Part shown: positions 24,128 to 38,289 of the stretch, in pieces
Numbering within the stretch: the stretch's first letter is position 1
Layout of the letters: every line of letters begins with the position of its first letter
Assembly (NCBI GenBank): GCA_034440575.1
Contig: JAOTOL010001638.1
Span: 404,501-468,500 of the forward strand
Length of the DNA: 64,000 bases
Direction of reading: 5' to 3'
Source of the DNA: Imbricaverruca yamaguchii
Taxonomy: Eukaryota > Arthropoda > Thecostraca > Neoverrucidae
The notes under the pieces: model-generated
The model's input: only the letters and a program-made list of their open reading frames with translations
Told to the model about the DNA's origin: nothing
The model's database searches: none
Program-made: the position numbers and the translations under genes

Positions 24128-26470
24128 CCTCACTATGCCGCAGGCAGAAGAGACCCAGCCTCAGCAGATTTTTCAAGTGTCTGGTTTGGCACCAGCCGAA
24201 CTGCGACTCCACCTGGCGCTCAGGCAGCGTCAGGAGACGCAGCGCCAAACCCCGGTCCGGACAGCACTTCCGCGGAGGCCGGGGTCTCCGGCGCTCGGTC
24301 GCTGCGGTCTCAGACCATCACCGCCGCCTGCCAGAACGCTGGCAGCATCCGCAATAAGCTGCACACGCTGCGCTCTCACGCTGGTGAGCTGCAGGCGTGG
24401 GATGTGCTGGCGCTCACCGAGGCTGGACTGACGCCTGACGCTGTAAACTCAGAGCTGCAGCTTGGCTGGGCGAGTCACACCTGGTTCACAAGAGACCGTG
24501 GCGGATCAGACGGACGCCCTGCGTGCAGTCAGGTAGATTCTCTGTCCGATCCGACGCGCCGACCTGGAGACCGACTGCGAGATACTCGCTGTCCATGCAG
24601 GCGCACGGTCTCCGATGGTTATATGTGTACACTACCGACCGCCGGAGGGCGATGGGACTATCGCCAATGTATTTGACTGTGGCAAGTGTGCGTGCTTCGG
24701 GCTGTCCGTTGTTGATGGAATATTTAAATCTTCCTGAGGTCGTGTGGTAGACTGTAGAGGACCGGATGCTGGAAAGGATATATGCCAGTCACTCAGTTCC
24801 TGGATAGTATTTACGATCGTTCACTAGCACAATCTGTATTCTCACCAGCACGGGGCACTGTCACTCGTGACCTAGTATTGTTGTAAGGAGGGCCCCTTGC
24901 AATCGATGTGCGTGAAGGCACATTGACCTATCACCATCTGTAAATTGTCACTGGAAGTTCATCAGACACTACGGTCAAAGCAGAACTCTTTCAACAGAAA
25001 AAATACGCAGTACATCTGGGAAAGTCTTGCAATGTTCTCAAGCTGGAGCGGCATTTAAATCATTTGTAAATTCCATGTACCGTCAATGTCCTTTTCAGCC
25101 TGGTTCAACATTCCTGAAGGAAAAAACGCGTGCTGCTTAATTTGTACAACCACAAGGCATGTGGAGCTGAGGACCCAGCGCTCATATTCTTAAGGAGTGT
25201 GCTTACGAGCTTGACGTGCCGCTTGAAATGTTGTGCCACCACTCCCTGAAACCGGGTGTTTTTTTCCTGGGCAATGGAAGCAGGGGAATGTGGTTCATGT
25301 GCATAACAAAAGTGACAGAAAATAATCGGAAAACTACAGCCCTGTTTCATTTCTACTATTTTGCTCGAAAGTGTTTGTCAAAGTGGTGTGCTACTGTTTG
25401 CTTCAATACTGCCGACCTTTTCACCCGCGGAACAGCGTGGCTTCTGATTGAGAATGTAGTGCATTACCAATTTGGCCCATTTCCTGAAGCACGTTGATTG
25501 CCAGCGGTGCTCAAACGGATTGTGCTTGTTCCGGCTATTCTTGTCACATTCTTGATTTAAAAACTGCGAATTTCTTTCAAAGTTAGTGACAGTGCCTTCT
25601 CGTGGATTTGTTCCTTTTATGAAACGTATCCAGCTCGTCATAGCAAGCGGGAATCAGTCTTACTGGACTCCGGTTCTGTCCAGGTTTCCAGACGGAAGCA
25701 CATGTGGTCCTTTATTCTTCATGTGCTTTAACGCAGACATTCCCATGTACATGCTGACAAACTACACCTCTATGCTGATAATGCTAAGCTGTAGCTGAAG
25801 TGTTGAATGCTTCTACGACTATTTAGCATTGCAACGTGACATTGAACGCTTAGTTAGCTGGTCTATCGCTTAACACCTGAAGATCAGTCCAATTAGATAC
25901 AATGTATCTTTTACTCTGCATAAATCACCTACTTTGAGACCGTATTCATAAGATAACGTTACTCTGGAACGCCGATCTGAGGTACGCAATCCGGGAGTCA
26001 TTCTTGATTCAAAACTAACATTTACTAGTCACATTGGCTCATTCGTCCCGAAGTCAACGCGAATGCTTGGACTTATTGCTCGAAGTATGCGGCATTCTTC
26101 GTGCTCCTGAGTACGACTGGGATCCAAGTTGATTAGTACATTCGATGTGTGCACGTTCGCTCCGTCATCGAATATGGCAGCATTGTTTTGTCGGGATGGG
26201 TGGTGTATCATCTGGCAGCAGCTGTAACTTGTTCAGCATAAATTCCTCGCATGGTTGGCCTGTCACTCGGACACAATTTCTCAGAGCTATAGCCATCAGT
26301 TATAGTCGTCAGGATGACGCTTTAAAGTACTTTCAGTTTACTCGAGCTCTTTCCAAAACATTTTGCATTAGAACTGGCCCGGAATAGTCAGTGCGAACAT
26401 CGGAAAGCAATTGACAGGTGACTTGGAGTACCTGTGTTAGAATATGACGCCGTGCCTGGAGATGTATCTA
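24128..26470 (+). pseudogene. Near full-length but broken LINE ORF2 (APE endonuclease + reverse transcriptase)
   Basis: From 24128 one frame stays open and includes CQNAGSIRNKL (24329 on) and WDVLALTEAGL, the N-terminal signature of the apurinic-like endonuclease of CR1/Jockey-type LINEs. After a frameshift near 24560 the endonuclease continues (VICVLYRPPEGDGTIANVFD, then CPLLM-type text) to about 24880. Connector sequence follows to about 25560. The reverse transcriptase then appears: FPDGSTCGPLFF at about 25690, in place of the usual PQGSxLGPLLF; LYADNAKL at 25768-25791, in which the second catalytic Asp of YADD reads Asn (AAT, 25780-25782); LALQRDIERLVSW; and NPGVILDSKLTFTSHI near 25990. 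The thumb and C-terminal part are traceable to about 26470. Stops and frameshifts throughout show that it is dead. Confidence 0.75.
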
Positions 26471-26860
26471 AATCAGCCAGAAGCGTGTGCAATGGTCGGA
26501 GTACTGATCAGTGCCAGATTACGTGGCACACAAGGATAGACCCCCAGTAAGAACGTCCGCTGGCTTACACTTGCTGCGCGCATCCTGTGTTTGTACGTGT
26601 CCATAGATGACCCATGTCACTCGATCCGATGTCTCGTGACTTTTGTTGAAAACACTATTCCACAGTGTGCTTTCAGGTGGATCTCATTATAAATGCACCC
26701 ACAGAAAATACTTGCTCTGCAGTGTCGAACTTTTGAGAAAGTTTCAAGGAGAAGCACAACGCTGAATTGATGCTGCTCGCTGTGCTAGCAGATGGTGACT
26801 GAGGTGTCACTTTGTTTATGCTAAAGGGGCCACTGATCACACCTTAATCGTTCATTTTTT
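26471..26860. other. Intergenic, possible LINE 3' remainder
   Basis: No clear motif. It may hold the decayed 3' end of the upstream LINE. Confidence 0.35.
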
Positions 26861-27120
26861 GTTGCCGATTAGAAAGTAAGTGCCGAGCACGGAGAAGGAC
26901 GTGTATTGGCGGTGTCCGGCGACCCAGCCACGAGCACCGGCCACGCGTCCCTCGACCAACTGCCCGCAGTCACCCCCGCGCGCCGCCGACCTAGCCGCCC
27001 CAACCACAGACCGCGCTGCAGAAACCGCCGACGGCCGTGACCACGTGACGGTGACCACGTGACCACGTGACGCGCCGAGTGCCACGTACACCGGCGCCAC
27101 CGGCGCCGGCGGCCCTGCGT
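26861..27120. repeat. Left copy of direct repeat flanking the GC-rich block
   Basis: It starts GTTGCCGATTAG and contains CGGCCACGCGTCCCT, ACCAACTGCCCGC, CGCGCGCCGCCGACCT and GCCACGTAC. All of these recur in order at 30548-30750. Three CACGTG palindromes lie at 27042, 27056 and 27064. Confidence 0.85.
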
Positions 27121-30100
27121 GGCGCAGGGCCAGCTACAGCACCAGCTCACTACACCTCCACCTGATTATCAATAATCATCATCGTCTCGGTTACGATTCA
27201 CTTGGTACACCGCAGCCATACATTCGCTGGCGCCCGCCTCCTTGCCGGGCGCGTCGCCATCCCGCGCGTCCTGTGCCTCGGCTGGGTGTCCCGCATCGTC
27301 CTAATCCTCCGCCCTGCCCGGCCGTCTGCGGTCTGCTATCTGCGCCGCCCACGCATCCGGCGGTGCCGGTGGCGGCCGCCCGCCTCCGGTTCTCGCCACC
27401 CGCACTGGGCGACACCCGCGGCTGCCCATCCCCTCCGTGGGGCGTCCCCGACTCGCTCGCGCTCCCGTCTGGTCGGCGTCCTCCTCCCGATCGCCGCCGG
27501 CCCCGCACGTGCCACGGGTCCGTCGACCTCCCCAGCGGTGTCGGGCAGCCGCTCCCCACCTCGCCGCGACATCCGGCACCGCGTGGCTGACCTCGGCGTG
27601 TATCCCCGGTGTCCCGACTTGGACATCGCGCGCGCGCTCGGCCTCGTGCGCCACGGGCATCGTCCGGCTGGGCCCCTCATCGGCGGCCACCGCGTCCCGG
27701 CCAGCGCGCTTGAGGCCCGGCCGCCGGAGCGCTGGGGGTCGTACACCGTCGCGGGCGTGCTTGTAACGTGTACCGCTTCACCGTGGTGCTCCTGGCGGGC
27801 TGCCATCACCTTAATTGTCCGATGTGGCGCTCGAAATGCCGTTACCTCCCGCCTCGTGCCGGCCCGAAGCGCAGCCGCCCCCGCGTGCCGCGAACGCGCC
27901 ATCCGACGACCCGGAATTCTGCGCGTTGTCCACGCAACTGCCGGCGCGCCCGTTCCGGAAGATGGTTTCCGCTGGCCCGTGACCTCGGCTGCGTCGGAAC
28001 GGCGCAGCAGCCGCCCATCCCGTACCGGGGGACCACGTCGATACCGTCGGTCGACCGGCCCCGGTGTGGGTACGTCGATGGCTGGCGTTCCCCGTCGCGG
28101 CACGTCGTCCCGCGCCGCCGCGCGCGGTGCCGGGTCGTGGACTGGCCACATGCCGCTGGATCACCGCTCGCCCGCTGCCGGGTGGCCGCGTCCTCGCCCG
28201 CCCCGGCGTCCGCGGCCCCTGTGCCCGTGCCGCCCTCCGATCCGGGCGGGGTCGGCGTCTGTGCGGGCCAGGCTGCCGCGCGGCGCCTGGTGGCGCGTGT
28301 TGTGGTCCGGCGTCGCACTCTTGGCACACGGGTGGTGCGTCCGCCGGGTTGTGCGGTTTTCCGGCGGACCGTCATCTTGGCGAAACTCCTCCACTGATGT
28401 CGAATGACGTCGATCCTCCGGCGGATAAGCATCTCCCCGTGCGCTTGTCCGCGGCGCGGCCGCTGGGCGTCTCGTCCACTTGTGAACCGTGGCCGTCGGT
28501 CGGTCGATGTGGTAATCCCCCGCAACCCTGTTGCCGCTGGCGCGGTCCGCTCGGCCATGTTGATGTGCATGGCCGCCTTCGCTCGGCCGTGCCAGCTCGC
28601 GTCCTCCACGGCGCCACTGCCGGATCCTCCGGATGACCCCGGCAGCGGGAACTGGCGTCCGTCCCCCCACCCCCTTACTGCCGGGTCGTGCCGGGTCGGC
28701 CCCTTCCCGCACCGCGACACGTCGACCTGCTCGCGCGCCCGGCGTCCTTGTCGGGTCGCCCGCCTGTGTCGGGCGTTGACCGCCGCTTTAACCACGCGGC
28801 CGCCGGACGCAGCCACCCCCACCGGCGGTGGGACCGGTGGCCGCCCACGCGAACAACGCTCGACGTGTCGCCCTCCGGGGCGCGGCCACCGGTTGTCGGC
28901 GGTTCTCGTCTTCCGCGCACCCGCGCCGGCGTCGCTCCTCGGCCGCCCGCTCCGGGGCCGACCAGACCGTACCGGGCGAGTGCTCCCGACGTGGTCTGCG
29001 CTGACATGTCCTCGTCACCAGTGATCGTCCACGTAGGGCAGCACCCCGGTTCACCGCGGCTCCTGGCAGGACGGCCCGCACCACGGCCTTCTGACGAGCG
29101 GCGCGCGTTCGCCAAGCCACGCGGTGGCTTTGGCCTCGCACCTCCACCGTCTGTCGGCGCCGCCGGTCCAACCGGGCTGAAGGTCGCCTTCCGCGGTCCC
29201 CACCGCGACGTGAGCGCCGTGCCGTCGCCGCGGCGGTGGGCGCACAAACGTCCGCGTCCGCGGTGTGTGCGGTAATGTGGCCATTCTCGTGTCAGACGGG
29301 GCGCACTTGTCCGATTCGGCTGCCGGACCGCCATCGGGCGGCCACGGCCGGGCCATCCACTGTCGTCTACGGCTGCCCCCCTCCCGATCCGCTCCATCGC
29401 GTCGTGCCGGCCGACCGCGGCGGTACCGCATCCCGCGACTCGGTTCCGCGGCTCTCGGGACCGTTCCCGTCTGCCCCACCCGCCACGGTCATTCGCGTGC
29501 GCGGCGAATCGCGCCGTGTCCGCTCATCCACGGCCAGTCCCGACGGTCGCCTCACTGCCGCCGCCGACCGCACGTTGTCGGTGTCCGCGGCTGATGCCAC
29601 CCAGGGCCGTGATGCCCGACATCCCCGAACCATGTCCCACCCGCGGGCGGTCGGCCACCGCGCCCGGCATCACTGCCTGCCCTGGTATTCCACCTTGACC
29701 GTGCCGACCCCTGCACCGTAACTTCCCCGTTCCGGTCTCTTTCCCCGTCCGTGGCGTCCCCGCCGACGCAACCTCGGTACCGGCGTGTCTGCATCGGTCC
29801 ACCAACAGCGTGCTGTGCCGTCCCTTGCTCCGGGCGACCGGAAGTGCGCGATCTACTGATCCGGACGGCGCTCGCGCTGACGCGTCCCCGATGCGTTTGG
29901 GCGGCTGCGGCGGATGACCCTCCTCCCGCTGTCCGCGCGTGGGTGTCGTGGCCGCCGCGCTTCCTGACGACGGCGGGGCGCGGGCCGCGACGCTGCTGCC
30001 GCGCCGCACCGTGTGGTCATCGCTCGATGTCCCGGGCCAGCGGACGACTCGGCGCGCCATCCGTGTGCTCGCGTACCGCCTTTAGCTGGCGTACCGGTGC

Positions 30101-30547
30101 TGGCGCCCCGATATGAATTTGGCATCCAGGATGGACTCGGGGCTTCTCGTCCGAGACCGCGCTATGAGGCGGCGGGTCCGCGTGGCGTCCCGGCCCCTGG
30201 TCGCGTTCTCGGTCCTGAGGCGGCGTCGCGGCGTGCCGTTTAACGCGAACGCGTCGTTAGCGTCGCGGCGCGCCTGGTCTGCGCCTTGTCGGCTGCTCCC
30301 GACGCGGGCTGCCCCTGCCGTTCCGGATGACGTCCCGAGTTGAGCCGCGTCGTGGCACGTTTCTCTGCCCGCGTAAACCACTGCCCCTTCCGCTGAACTC
30401 GGGTTGTGGCGCTGTATTCGCGGGCCTGCCCACCCGGGTCCCCGACCTCCGCAGTTCACCTCCACTTCGCCCGACGTCGCCTCCCGCGGCTCTCCTCTTC
30501 TCCCGTGCCCCGGCATGTATTCGCAACGTTGGCCGAAATAGCTTGTA
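27121..30547. other. 3.4-kb CpG-dense GC block of unknown nature
   Basis: The composition is far more GC- and CpG-rich than its surroundings. It is not an obvious tandem repeat. All six frames stay open for long stretches (up to 401 codons on +, 326 on -), as expected from the lack of A/T-rich stop codons. The predicted proteins are Arg/Pro/Ala/Gly-rich with no domain, and several frames are equally long, so I call no gene. It could be an unmethylated CpG-island-like segment, the body of an unknown element bounded by the direct repeats, or poorly polished assembly. Confidence 0.6.
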
Positions 30548-30750
30548 GTTGCCGATTAGGGTGCCGGCACGGGAAGGACTGTTTGGCGTGTCCGCGACCC
30601 GCCACGGACCGGCCACGCGTCCCTGACCAACTGCCCGCGTCCCCCGCGCGCCGCCGACCTGCCGCCCCACCACGCCGCGCTCAAACGCCGGTCCGTGCGT
30701 GACCACGTCCACGTCGCGCCTGCCACGTACCGCGCCACGCCGCCGTGCGT
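30548..30750. repeat. Right copy of direct repeat, shorter by scattered deletions
   Basis: It aligns collinearly to 26861-27120 but lacks many single bases and short pieces (for example GTGTCCGCGACCCGCCACGG against GTGTCCGGCGACCCAGCCAC). Length is about 203 against 260 bp. The deletion-only pattern resembles uncorrected long-read sequence as much as biological decay. Confidence 0.8.
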
Positions 30751-31545
30751 CTACATTTTCCGTCAACCATTGATTTGGTCTCCCACTCAATTAGGTGGCA
30801 GCTGAACCATTAGGCACATGGGCGCACACTAGACAGAAATGGTTTTGGGGAAGCTTTGGCCATCATGAAAGTCATTTGGCCTCCAGTTAACTTTATGAAG
30901 TGACATCCGTGGATGGAGGTGCACACATTCTTCATCATACTGTAGAACAAAAATGCGTTGTCTCAATCACACATTGGAGGACTCGCGACCGCCTGAAATT
31001 TTCCGCTTAAAATTCCAAGTAGGTTATTACACCAGTCTAATTGATTGATCCCTGGAAGTCACAACAGAACCTTCAGTGACCGCCAACCTCAGCGATGCTG
31101 AGCCGTTCGATAGCAATGATCTGCGTTCAAGCCTCCGCGGTATCCCGTTCACACACAAGTGGTCGAGGGCGCAGTCTGGCTGGTTACCAAAACAGCGTCA
31201 ACAGCGACAGGCTGTGATGTACACCATTAACACATTTGCGCTAAATTGAAGCATCGTGGTGCAATGGTCATGCTTCACTAAAAACGGACACGATTTTCGT
31301 TTTCAGCTAGCGTACATACGCTCTGTAATTTAAGAAAGCTAAACATGGGCGTGTTTGGAGATGAGTATTTGTTTGTTAAATTATAAATGAGAATCATTGA
31401 CGGGTATCGGAGGACTTCTGCGTCCTGTGCGATCCGAGCTGACGAGCTTGTTGCAATAGGGCGGCGTTTCTAAACATTCGATATCATTTGAGATGTAAAT
31501 ATTCCAGAAACCACATTGTCTAGGCAAATGAAACTGAATATGCTT
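30751..31545. other. Intergenic, no recognised gene
   Basis: Unique AT-rich DNA between the GC block and the transposase pseudogene. Confidence 0.4.
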
Positions 31546-31547
31546 AA

Positions 31548-32520
31548 TGTTAAGCAATATGATATTTATTCCTCAAAATTTGAATGGGAAATTCAATAGC
31601 ATGTGAAATCATTCCATGAACGATTTCAGTAATTTTCACGCTGCCTGAGACACGGCACACATCAAGCTGGAAGTCCAGCTGCTGCCAAACACGCAGCAGC
31701 ATGTCCTTGGTAACAGTCCCAATGCGGCAGTAATCCTCTGCCTGAGTTCCTCCAGGTTTGCAGGAAGAGGGGAACATAGACCAGTCCCATCGCATAGCCC
31801 CAGAATAAAATCGCAAGGTGTCATGTTAGGTGAACATGGCAGTCATTTCAGCAGCACATTGTGTGCATGACCAGCACGCCAGATCCATCTCCCTGGCAGA
31901 CTCTCATCGAGATAAGCCCGCACAGTGAGCTTCCAGTGAGGTGGAGCCACATCTTGTTGCAAAATAAAGTATTCATGTTCATTTGCAATGAGCTCATCCA
32001 CAATCCAGTTCTGAAGCATTTGCAGATAAGCAACGCCAGTCACATTTCCCTCAAAGAAAAACGGGCCATGCAGACGATTATTGGAGATGACGCAGAACAC
32101 TTTCACTTTTGATGAGTTCCTTTCGTGCTCAACTGTGACATGGCGATTTTCCTCGTCCCACATGCGAACATTATGCTTGTTGACTGCCGCTCGTATGAAA
32201 TGTGGCCTTATCACTGAAAACAAGATGTTTATCGAACTCCTCTCCTTCAAGCTGATGTTGCACATCAGCGCATAATTGTTAGTGCTCCCGCTTATCATCT
32301 GCCCTTAAGGCCTGAACGAACTGAAACATGTAGGGCTTCGTTCGCAAGCGTTTCTTCACGACACGCCAAATTGTCGTTGGAGGAATCTGGGTTTCCAGGC
32401 TTGTTCGAAATCGCTCGACCGTCTCTTCAGATGCTGGTGGTCGTGCAGATCCCTTTATCCTGCAGACAGCCTTCCTCTTTGTACTTTTTGTGCCATATCG
32501 AAGTTTGCATTGCAGTTGGT
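31548..32520 (-). pseudogene. Decayed DDE transposase (Tc1/mariner-superfamily-like)
   Basis: Reading right to left, the translation gives SEETVERFRTSLETQIPPTT and WRVVKKRL (helix-turn-helix-like N-terminal part, about 32460-32345), then FSDKATFH (first catalytic Asp). A long piece follows at 32210-31845 with ENRHVTVEHERNSSKVKVFC, GPFFFEGNVTGVAYLQMLQN and FILQQDVAPPHW (second Asp). After a frameshift come MTPCDFIL (third acidic residue) and LPANLEELRQRI, and after another TKDMLLRVWQQLDFQLDVCR near the C-terminus. This motif order is that of a DDE_3-type transposase common in arthropods. At least three frameshifts or stops disrupt it. I could not identify terminal inverted repeats by eye. Confidence 0.78.
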
Positions 32521-32629
32521 GTATTTTCAGTGATTTGTTTTCACAAATGCACGCGGTACAGTCTTGTTCGGCTGTGTTCGAGCATACTCTAACACAACAA
32601 GCGCATTTCCTTTTCTAATGAATGACATT

Positions 32630-33010
32630 TCAATATCTGAAAATATTAAGTAAACATTAGATGTAAAATTGTGGCGTGTTTCCATAGATGCTGAAAAAAA
32701 TTTCAGGATAATTGAACGGGAATTAGCAAAGTTATTAGATGGCGCAATTTTATCATTTTTAAAAGAAATACACGTGTGCCTGTTATTATAAACACCTACT
32801 GACATGTTATTGCATGTGGTCGTTTTTGAAGTGCGTTTTAATACAGCACAGGTACTGAGCCTACATACAAATTCGTCGCTTTTTACAAATTAAAACAAGG
32901 TCATCTGCTTCATAGTGATACCTCACCGAGCATTGTCTACGTCTGAGGTGTGCATCCATTGCATACAGTTCCATCCAGAGCTGTTCTGTCTACAACTCTT
33001 TATTGTGCTC
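32630..33010. other. AT-rich intergenic, no recognised gene
   Basis: It may include the non-coding end of the transposon. No terminal repeat was found. Confidence 0.35.
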
Positions 33011-33012
33011 TG

Positions 33013-33082
33013 TCTGAAATCCAAGAGAAGTTTACATGAACAACATATATGTTGTTCATGTAAACTTCATTTTGATTTCAGA
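33013..33082. repeat. 70-bp near-perfect palindrome
   Basis: The core AAGTTTACATGAACAACAT is followed, with only TA between, by its exact complement ATGTTGTTCATGTAAACTT. The outer TCTGAAATC and GATTTCAGA also pair. Only a short stretch between core and outer arms is mismatched. There is no loop of miRNA size. It sits beside a (TA)n tract. Confidence 0.85.
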
Positions 33083-33095
33083 TATACTGTATGTA

Positions 33096-33097
<2 letters not shown>

Positions 33098-33164
<67 letters not shown>

Positions 33165-33169
33165 TTTTG

Positions 33170-33206
<37 letters not shown>
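33098..33206. repeat. Compound microsatellite (TA)n, T-run, (TG)n
   Basis: About 31 TA units to 33160, then T8, then about 17 TG units. Confidence 0.97.
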
Positions 33207-33207
<1 letters not shown>

Positions 33208-34555
33208 CTAAGGAGGTTTTCATATTCCGGATTGCATAATATACTCTTAGACACTAAGTATTATTTTTCAAATAATATTTCAACAAAAGCTTTTGGGTAA
33301 CCCAGCATAAATTGCCCAAAGTGGGCACGTGAAGCTTGAGGTTGCCCCCGGGCCAAATAGGCTTCCGATATTCATTGTGCCCAACAAAAAGTACGACATG
33401 GCGAGGTTGTGGAACGTTAGCCGTGACCGTCGTGCACACTTTTCGTCGTGCACGTGCACGTGGCCACTACCTCGTGTAGGGATCCAGAGACCCAACCTGG
33501 ATTTTCTTATGGGATGCCTGACCAAGAAAAAAATGTAATGGAACAGGGACACCTTTCGCGGTGTTTATTGTTTCGCCTGGTTAAACCTTCAAAATGTATT
33601 GTTTGACCTAGTATATTTTTGGTTCCAGAGGGCGAGGGTTTGGCTGCGCCTTTGTAGGGGTCCAAGTCCAAGCGGATAACTTAACAGCGTAAGTCGTACT
33701 GCATTCATGTACACGCCTAGAAAGAGACGAATTTGTATGCATGGCAAGTCCTAAGGTCATTTGCCTAGTTCTATTATTAAAAGTACGAGGTACCTTTTAT
33801 ATGAAGTCTGTAATTTACTGTAACAATTAGACGATTTGTGTCGCGATCTCTAAGTTTTGTTCTTAGCTTAACGTAGAGTTCCGTTCTTTGTTCTTTCGTT
33901 CTTGGACTACGAGAAAATGCCATTTTAGTACAAAATATCGGGAAATCAGCCTTTCGAAAAGCATGACCCTTTTGCCCATTCCCGCCCTGGATTCACCCGT
34001 GCAATCATAAGCTATGATTTGCCAGAAATAAAACATAAAATTGTCATGCAATAGTTTCCCTACCCGTTTTCCTCTACTCGTTCCACCAGTCTGCCGCGAA
34101 AGAGTAGGCTATGGAAAGGTAGGGCAAACAAAACTGTTTGTTTTTTGTTTGTTATAAAACAACAACAATCATAACACCCATTCTCAAAGCGTGCCTACGC
34201 CTATGTGCCCAAACAAATATAGATTGTTGTTAAACAACGCTTCACGCCAGGTTCATTCTGGACCATCATCAGATGAGATCGAATGTGCGTGTGATCAAGG
34301 GGCGAGCCAGCGCGGCTCATCTTTCTCCATGCTTACCTGGAATCCAAATCTCTAATAGTAGAAAGCACACCGGTAAGATTAGCAATGTTTCAAGCAGCAT
34401 CGGAGCGTCGACCTTTCCTCCACTGGCATCGTCCACCAGAGCCTCATCACTCCTCAGCCGTTGAGCGTGGATCCTCGTGATTCACCGATACTCACGAACT
34501 TTTAGTCGGCCGCAGGTCGTGTGCTATTGCACGCCTCGTTACAGTGCCGGCCACC
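33207..34555. other. Upstream flank of the Runx gene, no recognised gene
   Basis: Unique sequence. Open frames of 60-90 codons on both strands near 33280-33540 have no family resemblance. Distal promoter or enhancer elements of the Runx gene could lie here but none can be named. Confidence 0.4.
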
Positions 34556-34559
34556 AATC

Positions 34560-36580
<2,021 letters not shown>

Positions 36581-37000
36581 CTCCAGCGACAGAGCCATGC
36601 GACAGAGTCGTGCTGGCTAAGTCCTGCGACAAAGTTAGGCAGCAGAGCCTTGCCTCGCACATATTCCCAACAACAGTCAGGCGACAGAGCCTTGCGACAG
36701 AGTCGAGCTGGCTAAGTCCTGCGACAAAGTTAGGCAGCAGAGCCTTGCCTCGCGCATATTCCCAACAACAGAGTCAGGCGACAGAGCCTTGCGACAGAGT
36801 CGTGCTGGCTAAGTCCTGCGACAAAGTTAGGCAGCTGAGCCTTGCCTCGCGCATATTCCCAACAACAGAGTCAGGCGACAGAGCCTTGCGACAGAGTCGT
36901 GCTGGCTAAGTCCTGCGACAAAGTTAGGCAGCAGAGCCTTGCCTCGCACATATTCCCAACAACAGTCAGGCGACAGAGCCTTGCGACAGAGTCATGCGGC
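36581..37000. repeat. About 96-bp tandem repeat, 4 copies
   Basis: GTCCTGCGACAAAGTTAGGC recurs at 36621, 36716, 36813 and 36910 (spacing 95-97). It is followed by CAGAGCCTTGCCTCGC and ATATTCCCAACAACAG. A shorter internal theme GCGACAGAG recurs within each unit and on either side (to about 37060), so the 96-bp unit was built from a smaller one. Confidence 0.92.
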
Positions 37001-37186
37001 AGGATCACCGATGAGTGCATCTCTAGCGACAGTGTCATGGCCAGTGGCATGCGACAGAGGCAGGTGGCAGGTCCACTGTCCAACTTTGGCGTGTTTCTGA
37101 CGGAGAGCGCCGGCGCCGGCGGCTGTCGGGAATATCGGCTGTTGCGTCCGCACATAAGCCGAAGCTCACACACACGTGTCCACACA

Positions 37187-38288
<1,102 letters not shown>

Positions 38289-38289
38289 G

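Noticed and set aside
27202..29721. A 401-codon + frame and 326-codon - frame in the GC block
   Set aside because: All six frames are long, composition-driven and without domains or splice signals; choosing one would be arbitrary.
33013..33082. microRNA precursor
   Set aside because: The arms meet with practically no loop, unlike a pre-miRNA.
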